Below, piece after piece: positions 1 to 4,633 of a stretch of 8,985 nucleotides of DNA; position 1 is the stretch's first letter, and each line of letters begins with the position of its first letter. Under the pieces are notes generated by a model. It was not told where the DNA came from and searched no databases. It saw only the letters and a list, made by a program, of their open reading frames with translations. Origin of the DNA: Bacteroides sp. (GTDB taxonomy: Bacteria; Bacteroidota; Bacteroidia; Bacteroidales; Bacteroidaceae); assembly GCA_030151845.1 (NCBI GenBank), contig JASLCM010000173.1, positions 1 to 8,985 of the forward strand, in the 5' to 3' direction. The position numbers and the translations under genes were made by a program.

Positions 1-81
1 TGTTGAGGATACAGGTAAAAACTCAGTAAGTCCCTCTACAATTGCAATAATTATTGTTTGGAACAAGCTTAAATCTTCCAT
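1..81 (-). CDS. uppP: Undecaprenyl-diphosphate phosphatase (UppP/BacA), N-terminal fragment
   Basis: Partial: only the first 27 codons lie in the window and the gene runs off the left edge. The ATG is at 81-79 and the reading frame gives MEDLSLFQTIIIAIVEGLTE followed by FLPVSST. The EGLTEFLPVSST stretch (residues 16-27) is the hallmark first conserved motif of the UppP/BacA family. These integral membrane enzymes dephosphorylate undecaprenyl diphosphate to recycle the lipid carrier used for peptidoglycan and surface glycan export. The start follows the DUF3098 stop by 5 bases, so the two are surely cotranscribed. Its place after ftsX and DUF3098 matches the order usual in Bacteroidales (from knowledge of the group). 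No Shine-Dalgarno is visible; the leader is A/T-rich. Identification is firm despite the short fragment, because the motif is highly specific. Confidence 0.93.
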   Translation of the reverse strand, partial: MEDLSLFQTIIIAIVEGLTEFLPVSST

Positions 82-86
82 TTATC

Positions 87-320
87 TTATTTTTTTGTGT
101 TTGGTTTTTTTAAAATTGCAACGATAAGAAATAAGAATCCAATAAAAGAGACTACAGGAGCCAATTGGGTTCTTCTTGCGCTAAAAATATCGGGTTCAAA
201 GTGGGTCTCTGTTGATGAAGGGCCCGTCATGAGTAGGAATCCACTAATAATAATAAGGATACCTACTATTGTTAAGATGAAGTTTATTTTATCGAATGCA
301 AACTTTTTTTTCTTTGTCAT
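87..320 (-). CDS. DUF3098 family small membrane protein
   Basis: A 77-residue protein with a very basic N-terminus (MTKKKK) and two predicted membrane segments, about residues 13-31 and 54-70. The short middle loop (residues 32-53) carries FEPDIFSARR and is followed by LAP. The pattern GFLLMTG ... F.PDIFS.RR..LAPVV..IGF fits the DUF3098 family, which is typical of Bacteroidetes and sits between ftsX and uppP. Its biochemical role is unknown. The constant neighbourhood suggests a part in the division or envelope process, but this is inference. It begins 10 bases after the ftsX stop and ends 5 bases before the uppP start, so it is an internal operon gene. The ATG at 320 is the only reasonable start for a protein of this family length. 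The family call is made by eye from motif and synteny. Confidence 0.85.
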   Translation of the reverse strand: MTKKKKFAFDKINFILTIVGILIIISGFLLMTGPSSTETHFEPDIFSARRTQLAPVVSFIGFLFLIVAILKKPNTKK

Positions 321-330
321 AGTTGTACTT

Positions 331-1212
331 TTAAACGTAGTATATAGAGTCTCCTCTCATTCTTAAAAATTTACTAACAGAAATATAAGAACAGATAAGA
401 GTGATAGTAATTCCAAAAATAAAGACCGATAATCCAACAGCTAACAGAACTTGTGGTCGGAAAAGAGGAGATAGACTAGGATTGTATCTTATTAGGAAAT
501 AGGCTGATAATAAGAGGGTTGCATTTGCTAATAGGGCTGCAAATAGTCCTCCCCAAATACTTTTTACTAAAAAAGGCCGGCGAATAAAGCCCCAACTAGC
601 TCCTACTAGCTTCATGGTATGAATGATGAATCTCTTGGAATAAATAGATAGTCTTATTGTTGTGTGAATAAGGGCAAAGGAGATAAGTCCAAATAAGCCA
701 GCTAAGAATAAAAGAGCAATATTGATTTTAGTGATATTGCTATTAACCATGTCGATTAACTCCTTATGATAGATGATTTCTGAAGTGTGGGGTAGCCTTT
801 TAATGATACGCTCTACCTTCTCAATGCTGTCGCGGTTTGCATAGGGAGCATGTAGCTTAACCTCAATAGAGGGAGAGAAAGGATTGTATCCCAAGAACTC
901 AATTGGGTCCGTACCTAATTCTTCTGTATGCTCTTTTAAAGCCTCTTCTTTTGAAATATAAGTTGTTTGTTTAACAAACTCAAATTGACTTAGCTTATTT
1001 TGAGTCTTTTGGATCTCTTTACTGGTAGAATTATCGTCTAATAAAACGGTTAAGTTTATGTTCTCTTTGACATAAGTTGATAAGTCGTTTGCTGCAAGAA
1101 CAAAGAAGACGATAAGTCCTAGAAGCAGTAAAACAAGCATAGTGCTAATGCTTGTTGTTATAAAATGCATATTGAAAAAAGGTATACCACCTTTTCTATT
1201 TTTGTTACTCAT
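331..1212 (-). CDS. ftsX: Cell division protein FtsX (permease-like domain)
   Basis: Membrane partner of the FtsE ATPase. FtsEX sits at the division site and activates periplasmic peptidoglycan hydrolases. Numbering from the upstream ATG at 1245, a first membrane helix lies near residues 34-52, an extracellular domain at 53-170 (with the YISKEEAL and GTDPIEFLGYNPFSPSIEV stretches typical of FtsX), and three C-terminal helices at about 174-194, 227-252 and 267-288. The loop HTMKLVGASWGFIRRPF (209-225) is diagnostic. I choose the second ATG (1212), giving 293 residues: it begins 10 bases after the methyltransferase stop and follows an A-rich leader. The ATG at 1245 would add MFLEKKDKSTN, overlap the previous gene by 23 bases and has no better ribosome site. 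No ftsE is in this window, which is usual in Bacteroidetes, where ftsE is generally not next to ftsX. Function is secure; the start is moderately sure. Confidence 0.95.
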   Translation of the reverse strand: MSNKNRKGGIPFFNMHFITTSISTMLVLLLLGLIVFFVLAANDLSTYVKENINLTVLLDDNSTSKEIQKTQNKLSQFEFVKQTTYISKEEALKEHTEELGTDPIEFLGYNPFSPSIEVKLHAPYANRDSIEKVERIIKRLPHTSEIIYHKELIDMVNSNITKINIALLFLAGLFGLISFALIHTTIRLSIYSKRFIIHTMKLVGASWGFIRRPFLVKSIWGGLFAALLANATLLLSAYFLIRYNPSLSPLFRPQVLLAVGLSVFIFGITITLICSYISVSKFLRMRGDSIYYV

Positions 1213-1222
1213 ATTAGTAGAC

Positions 1223-2122
1223 TTATCTTTTTTTTCTAAAAACATAGGTCATTGAGCTACTCTCGTCTATTTTAGTCAATGATTTAAACCATGCTTGAAT
1301 TCCTGTTATACATCCTTTCATAAAAGGAAGTTTGCTTTGCCTTATTTTTTCGCTTAGAATAGATATATAGAAAGCATCAAAAGGCATAGGCTTTCTGTTT
1401 GCTAGGCAAAAACCATGTTTAGAACCCAGTTGCTGGATTGTGCTTGGACTAAAATGCCACAAGTGCCTTGGAACATCATAAGCTGCCCAGTTTTCTTGAT
1501 ATTTTCTTGCATCAAATGAAGCAATATTAGGGACAGCTAAGACCAATACGCCTGTAGGTTTTAATAAACGATCAAGCTCAGACCAAATTGTACTTAAATC
1601 TTCAATGTGCTCCAACACATGCCAGAGTGAAATCACGTCATAGTATTGGCTAGGGAGTTCCTTTATCTGGTTCTCATCAAGTACTGTGAGGGAAAACTGA
1701 TCCAACGCATATTTTCTTGCATTTGAATTTGAATCCATAGCTGTAACACTCCAGCCTTTACTTTTTGCATAATTTGCAAAATATCCAGCTCCACACCCAT
1801 AGTCTAATAAAAAACCATTGCGTTTTGTTGTTTCTTTCTCAATAAACTGGATCTTTTTACGGAGCATGATTGATCGAGCAGCTCCATATAGGATCTGAAA
1901 GCAAGTACGGTTTGTTTTGTTGTGGGGAATGTAATTTGGGCTATTGTAGTAGCTTGCTAAACGCTCTCCCTTTGGAGGGTTCCAAGTTAGTACAAACCCG
2001 CAACTTTTACACTTAGCTAGAGCAAAACTTTGTTTAGATATGAAAAAATCTGTAGCAGTACAGAGCTCCTCAAATTCTGGGCCCTCACAAATAGGGCAAC
2101 GAAATTCAGTTTTATATTGCAT
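1223..2122 (-). CDS. Class I SAM-dependent methyltransferase with N-terminal Cys-pair module
   Basis: A 299-residue protein. Residues 9-12 (CPIC) and 38-41 (CKSC), with an extra C21, form a probable small zinc-binding module ahead of the catalytic domain. The Rossmann methyltransferase domain follows: the SAM-binding glycine motif LDYGCGAGYF (106-115), an acidic residue D130 at the end of strand 2, a DVISLWHVLEHIEDL stretch (162-176) and LLKPTGVLVLAVPN. This matches the Methyltransf_23-type group often annotated simply as class I SAM methyltransferase. The substrate cannot be read from the sequence; relatives act on quinones, sugars and other small molecules. It is the first gene of the operon leading into ftsX, with a 10-base gap to the preferred ftsX start, and is divergent from the PspC gene. 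I found no full TAnnTTTG element on its side of the 181-base divergent gap; the nearest is two TTTATTTG near-matches at 2179-2194. Confidence 0.9.
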   Translation of the reverse strand: MQYKTEFRCPICEGPEFEELCTATDFFISKQSFALAKCKSCGFVLTWNPPKGERLASYYNSPNYIPHNKTNRTCFQILYGAARSIMLRKKIQFIEKETTKRNGFLLDYGCGAGYFANYAKSKGWSVTAMDSNSNARKYALDQFSLTVLDENQIKELPSQYYDVISLWHVLEHIEDLSTIWSELDRLLKPTGVLVLAVPNIASFDARKYQENWAAYDVPRHLWHFSPSTIQQLGSKHGFCLANRKPMPFDAFYISILSEKIRQSKLPFMKGCITGIQAWFKSLTKIDESSSMTYVFRKKR

Positions 2123-2220
2123 AAATGCTTAGTTGTAGCTGTTTCTATAATCTAGGTAGAGTAATCCTTAATTTTATGCAAATAAACAAATAAAAACTGA
2201 GGTATATATAAAACTTTAAG

Positions 2221-2233
2221 TACTTTTAAAGTA
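2221..2233. repeat. 13-bp palindrome upstream of the PspC-gene promoter
   Basis: TACTTT-T-AAAGTA, a perfect 6-1-6 inverted repeat in the divergent gap between the methyltransferase and the PspC gene. It ends 27 bases before the -7 element of the PspC promoter, a position suited to a regulator-binding site, but it is A/T-rich and could arise by chance. Confidence 0.35.
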
Positions 2234-2237
2234 TCTA

Positions 2238-2268
2238 TTTAAGTTAAACCTTTTTTGAACTACTTTTG
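2238..2268 (+). promoter_or_regulatory. Probable Bacteroidetes-type promoter for the PspC gene
   Basis: TACTTTTG at 2261-2268 is an exact match to the Bacteroidetes -7 element TAnnTTTG. A weak -33 element, TTTA (consensus TTTG), lies at 2238-2241 with a 19-base spacer, as expected for the primary sigma factor of this phylum. Transcription would start near 2273-2276, leaving a leader of about 30 bases before the ATG at 2304. Confidence 0.5.
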
Positions 2269-2303
2269 TTTCAATAAAATAGAAGTATAATTAAATTTTT
2301 TAT

Positions 2304-2489
2304 ATGTCGACAAAAAGATTAGTTCGGTCTTCTGATCGTAAAATAGCTGGTGTGTGTGGTGGTCTTGCAAACTATTTTGGTTTTGATAAAACAATGACAC
2401 GTGTTCTTTATGCTCTACTGACTATATTTACTGTATTTGCAGGAGTTATAGTCTACATTATTTTATGGATACTTATGCCTAAAAACTAA
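2304..2489 (+). CDS. Stand-alone PspC-domain membrane protein
   Basis: A 61-residue protein that is essentially one PspC domain: basic N-terminus (KRLVRSSDRK), the conserved core IAGVCGGLANYFGFD (14-28), then RVLYALLTIF and a hydrophobic C-terminal half (about 35-57) ending LWILMPKN. In proteobacteria PspC is the inner-membrane sensor of the phage-shock envelope stress response. In Bacteroidetes such short PspC proteins occur alone or fused to other domains, and their role is not well defined. No pspA or pspB neighbour is present, so it should not be taken as a complete Psp system. It is a single-gene unit with its own likely promoter (2238-2268) and a hairpin that begins in its stop codon (2487-2512). 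It is divergent from the methyltransferase and convergent with miaB. The family call is strong; the physiological role is inferred. Confidence 0.92.
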   Translation: MSTKRLVRSSDRKIAGVCGGLANYFGFDKTMTRVLYALLTIFTVFAGVIVYIILWILMPKN

Positions 2490-2512
2490 GAATAGGGAAT
2501 CCCCTATTCTTA
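2487..2512. terminator. Bidirectional terminator between the PspC gene and miaB
   Basis: An 11-bp perfect stem (2487-2497 paired with 2502-2512) with a 4-base loop AATC; the arm is TAAGAATAGGG. The PspC stop codon TAA forms the first three stem bases. On the minus strand the hairpin is followed by GTTTTT, which suits termination of miaB; on the plus strand the trailing T tract (ATTT) is weak. It lies between two convergent genes separated by only 34 bases. Confidence 0.75.
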
Positions 2513-2523
2513 ATTTAGTCTCC

Positions 2524-3897
2524 TTAGTTATGAACCACGTCTCCTAAAAGAGTAGCAGAACTTGCATCGGTGATTTTAACCTTTACAAAGTCTCCTATTT
2601 TATGTGTGCCTTTATCGAAAACAACAACTCGATTCTGTTCTGTTCTTCCATAGAGTTGGTCGTTTGAACGTTTACTAAATCCCTCCGTAAGAACAGTATA
2701 TGTCTTTCCAATACAGTTTTGGTTAGCTTCTTTAGATAGTTGGTTTTGTAGTTCTATAATTTCATTTAGCCTTCTTGTTTTTATCTCCTCGGAGACATTG
2801 TCTGGTAAGCGTTTGGAAGCATATGTTCCAGGGCGCTCTGAGTACTTAAACATAAAAGCAGAGTCAAAGTGACACTCCCTCATCAGACTCAATGATAGCT
2901 GATGGTCCTCTTCTGTCTCAGAGTGAAATCCACAAAAAATATCAGTACTTAGTCCACAATTGGGTATAATTCTTTTTATGGCAGCAACTCGGTCCAAGTA
3001 CCACTCTCTCGTGTACTTTCTATTCATCAGTTTTAGAATTCTAGAACTCCCACTTTGTACAGGTAGGTGAATGTGTTTACAGATATTATCGTTTTTTGCA
3101 ATGACCTCTAATGTTTCATCACTCATGTCTTTTGGATGAGAGGTAGAAAATCTGATTCGTAGAGTAGGTACATGCTTCGCTACAATATCTAATAATTTGG
3201 CAAAGTTAATCTCTTCACCCTCTTCGTTGCAAAAGAGATAAGAGTTAACATTTTGTCCCAGCAAAGTAATCTCTTTGTACCCTTTGCTTTGTAGATCCTC
3301 GGCCTCTTTTAATATGCTCTCAATTTCTCTGCTCCGCTCTCTTCCTCTAGTATAGGGAACAATGCAGTAGGTGCAGAAGTTATTACATCCTCTCATTATA
3401 GAAATAAAACCAGATATATTTCGGGCACAGAGTCTGGCAGGAATAATGTCTTCGTAAGTTTCTGTAGTAGATAGCTCTATATTCATGGCTTTCTCTCCTG
3501 CTTCAACAGTAGCAAATAGGTCTGGTAAGCTTAAATAGGCATCTGGTCCAACAACAAGATCTACATTGAGTTCTTTTATGAGCCAGTCTTGGACACGCTC
3601 TGCCATGCAGCCTAGTACACCAACTATAAGATCCTTTCTTTTTCGTTTGAGTGTATTAAAGTAGGTGAGGCGATGGATTACTTTCTGCTCCGCATTATCG
3701 CGTATAGAGCAGGTATTCACTAAGATAGCATCAGCTTCTGTTAGTTCTGTTGTGATTTCATAACCAGCCATTTGCATAATGGATGCTACAACTTCACTAT
3801 CGGCTACATTCATTTGGCAGCCATAGGTCTCTAGATAGAGTAGTCTACTCTCCTTTTTATCAGTTGCAGATTTTAAGTCTACTTCTGTCTGTTTCAT
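2524..3897 (-). CDS. miaB: tRNA-2-methylthio-N6-dimethylallyladenosine synthase (MiaB)
   Basis: A 457-residue radical-SAM methylthiotransferase that adds a methylthio group to C2 of N6-isopentenyl-adenosine 37 in tRNAs. The N-terminal UPF0004 domain starts with LYLETYGCQMN and carries the three auxiliary [4Fe-4S] ligands C27, C63 (NTCSIR) and C97 (LGCMAER). The radical SAM cluster is C171-x3-C175-x2-C178 in RGCNNFCTYCIVPYTRGRER. The HLPVQSGSSRILKLMNRKYT segment of the barrel and a C-terminal TRAM RNA-binding domain (about 388-455) complete the family layout. QMN and NTCSIRDNAEQK favour MiaB over the sister families RimO and MtaB. Length is normal for the family. The ATG at 3897 sits about 20 bases after a likely start point from a TATCTTTG element. 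It is a single-gene unit, convergent with the PspC gene. MiaA, which makes the substrate, is not in this window. Confidence 0.97.
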   Translation of the reverse strand: MKQTEVDLKSATDKKESRLLYLETYGCQMNVADSEVVASIMQMAGYEITTELTEADAILVNTCSIRDNAEQKVIHRLTYFNTLKRKRKDLIVGVLGCMAERVQDWLIKELNVDLVVGPDAYLSLPDLFATVEAGEKAMNIELSTTETYEDIIPARLCARNISGFISIMRGCNNFCTYCIVPYTRGRERSREIESILKEAEDLQSKGYKEITLLGQNVNSYLFCNEEGEEINFAKLLDIVAKHVPTLRIRFSTSHPKDMSDETLEVIAKNDNICKHIHLPVQSGSSRILKLMNRKYTREWYLDRVAAIKRIIPNCGLSTDIFCGFHSETEEDHQLSLSLMRECHFDSAFMFKYSERPGTYASKRLPDNVSEEIKTRRLNEIIELQNQLSKEANQNCIGKTYTVLTEGFSKRSNDQLYGRTEQNRVVVFDKGTHKIGDFVKVKITDASSATLLGDVVHN

Positions 3898-3922
3898 ATC
3901 AATATGTTATTTAAATAAAGGA

Positions 3923-3930
3923 CAAAGATA
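3923..3930 (-). promoter_or_regulatory. Probable -7 promoter element of miaB
   Basis: On the minus strand this reads TATCTTTG, an exact match to the Bacteroidetes -7 consensus TAnnTTTG, 25 bases upstream of the miaB ATG. That gives a short leader of roughly 20 bases, normal for this phylum. No clear TTTG -33 element is visible at the expected 19-21-base spacing; only CAAT or ATTT occur there. Confidence 0.6.
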
Positions 3931-3957
3931 AGATTTACAAGGATAGGAAATTGCCAT

Positions 3958-3970
3958 AATGAGCCTCATT
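3958..3970. repeat. 13-bp palindrome upstream of the miaB promoter
   Basis: AATGAG-C-CTCATT, a perfect 6-1-6 inverted repeat. Its near edge is 27 bases upstream of the miaB -7 element. It could bind a regulator of miaB, or of a plus-strand transcript, but no such regulator can be named. Confidence 0.35.
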
Positions 3971-3978
3971 TTCTTTCT

Positions 3979-3993
3979 AATCTTTCAAAGATT
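3979..3993. repeat. 15-bp palindrome in the miaB/4229 intergenic region
   Basis: AATCTTT-C-AAAGATT, a perfect 7-1-7 inverted repeat, 8 bases to the right of the 3958-3970 palindrome. There is no T tract after it, so it is not an intrinsic terminator. It may be an operator-like site or chance in A/T-rich DNA. Confidence 0.35.
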
Positions 3994-4045
3994 GATAAAA
4001 TACTGTTAATAACAATTAATATAAAAGGGATTTATATGCATCAAG

Positions 4046-4077
4046 CTTGTTTCTTAATCAAAAATAAATCATCTTTG
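4046..4077 (+). promoter_or_regulatory. Possible promoter for an intergenic plus-strand transcript
   Basis: CATCTTTG at 4070-4077 matches the TAnnTTTG element at every position but the first. CTTG at 4046-4049 lies 20 bases upstream and fits a -33 box at three of four positions. The run CTTTGCTGCCG after it resembles many Bacteroidetes start regions. Transcription would begin near 4082-4084 and meet the terminator at 4133-4161 after about 50 bases. Confidence 0.35.
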
Positions 4078-4082
4078 CTGCC

Positions 4083-4161
4083 GTGAAAGAAACATTAGAT
4101 TTTTTCATAGTTAAGGTTTAGGTTAAAAAATTAAGGGTAGCTGTGAAGCTGCCCTTTTTTT
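4083..4161 (+). ncRNA. Candidate small RNA (about 80 nt) or terminated leader
   Basis: Inferred from three things seen in the sequence: the promoter-like pair at 4046-4077; a first stem-loop of about 9 bp (4083-4091 with 4100-4108, two G-U pairs, 8-base A/T-rich loop); and a strong intrinsic terminator at 4133-4161 with no coding gene in front of it on this strand. The region between the hairpins, 4109-4132, is A/T-rich and unpaired. I do not recognise an RNA family; 6S RNA would be longer. The alternative is a leader of the 4229 gene that is stopped early by attenuation, since that gene also has its own promoter downstream of the terminator. The 5' end is a guess from promoter spacing. Confidence 0.35.
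4133..4161 (+). terminator. Strong intrinsic terminator with no upstream gene on its strand
   Basis: A 10-bp stem, AAGGGTAGCT (4133-4142) pairing with AGCTGCCCTT (4147-4156) with a single G-U pair, is closed by a GTGA loop of the GNRA type. An uninterrupted T run follows from the stem (4155-4161). Read on the minus strand the G-U pair becomes a C-A mismatch, so the plus strand is the better orientation. Because miaB points away, it must end a transcript that starts within the intergenic region. Confidence 0.75.
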
Positions 4162-4175
4162 ATATCTAAAAAGAC

Positions 4176-4205
4176 CTTGCTCTTAAGATAAAAACTGTAT
4201 ATTTG
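4176..4205 (+). promoter_or_regulatory. Probable promoter of the 4229 gene and CoA-transferase
   Basis: TATATTTG at 4198-4205 is an exact TAnnTTTG match. CTTG at 4176-4179 fits the -33 element at three of four positions with an 18-base spacer. A start near 4210-4213 leaves a leader of under 20 bases before the ATG at 4229. It lies entirely downstream of the terminator at 4133-4161. Confidence 0.55.
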
Positions 4206-4228
4206 GAATAGTAAACAATAATACAGGT

Positions 4229-4606
4229 ATGGAGAATCTACTCATTATAATCGCTGTCTTTGTTATTTTTATTTTTCAAGAAAAAATGAAACCATCTAAA
4301 AAGAAAGTCAGTGACCTTCCCCCACCAATTCCCCACTCTACCGAAAAGCCTTTAAGGACTGAAATGCGAGATGGATATGAAGAAGAGGAGTTAAAACAAA
4401 AAACAAAAAATACTATTTATTCATTTGATAATCATGCAGAAGAGTCTCTTCTTTCTCGTGTTGAAATAGAATTACAAACCGAGAATGAAATTGAGAAAAG
4501 TGAGATTAAAGGCGAGGATGAAGCTACAGAATATCACTTAAATCAAAAAGAAGAGCTGCGAAAAGCAATGGTGTGGTCTGAAATTCTAAAAAGAAAAATT
4601 TACTAA
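4229..4606 (+). CDS. Small single-pass membrane protein of unknown function
   Basis: A 125-residue protein. An N-terminal hydrophobic helix (residues 3-16, NLLIIIAVFVIFIF) has only ME in front of it and a basic stretch after it (KMKPSKKK), so the remainder is probably cytoplasmic and the helix an anchor (positive-inside rule). A proline cluster PPPIP (31-35) leads into a long charged, Glu/Lys-rich, probably disordered region (36-105). The C-terminus, EELRKAMVWSEILKRKIY (108-125), is helical and hydrophobic-basic and looks like a conserved docking tail; I recall similar tails on small Bacteroidales membrane proteins but cannot verify this here. It has its own likely promoter and ends 27 bases before the CoA-transferase, with no promoter in that gap, so the two are probably cotranscribed. 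I assign no function. It is unlikely to be a secreted protein, since no cleavage site follows the helix. Confidence 0.8.
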   Translation: MENLLIIIAVFVIFIFQEKMKPSKKKVSDLPPPIPHSTEKPLRTEMRDGYEEEELKQKTKNTIYSFDNHAEESLLSRVEIELQTENEIEKSEIKGEDEATEYHLNQKEELRKAMVWSEILKRKIY

Positions 4607-4633
4607 GCGTTAACTTATTAATAAAAACTAGCT

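Larger units (their letters stand above)
3898..4228. other. 331-base intergenic region between divergent miaB and the 4229 gene
   Basis: The largest gap without a recognisable gene. It holds, left to right: the miaB promoter element (3923-3930), two palindromes (3958-3970 and 3979-3993), a possible plus-strand promoter (4046-4077), a short stem-loop (4083-4108), a strong intrinsic terminator (4133-4161) and the promoter of the 4229 gene (4176-4205). No tRNA, rRNA or protein homology is visible. It is very A/T-rich, so the short palindromes need caution. Confidence 0.8.

Noticed and set aside
97..366. Plus-strand ORF of 89 codons
   Set aside because: It lies antisense to the whole DUF3098 gene, which has clear family motifs and operon context; the plus-strand translation shows no domain and no plausible start signal.
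1213..1245. Upstream ATG of ftsX (11 extra residues)
   Set aside because: It would overlap the methyltransferase by 23 bases and has a poorer leader than the ATG at 1212, which gives the length I expect for Bacteroidales FtsX. It remains possible.
2179..2194. Two TTTATTTG sequences (minus strand) as a promoter for the methyltransferase operon
   Set aside because: Each misses the second position of TAnnTTTG and neither has a TTTG-like -33 box at the right distance.
4005..4019. Short inverted repeats in GTTAATAACAATTAA
   Set aside because: Arms of only 4-5 A/T pairs in A/T-rich DNA; expected by chance.
3898..4228. tRNA gene, riboswitch or 6S RNA in the large intergenic gap
   Set aside because: No cloverleaf arms, no conserved riboswitch core that I recognise, and no long central-bubble hairpin of the 6S type could be drawn by hand.
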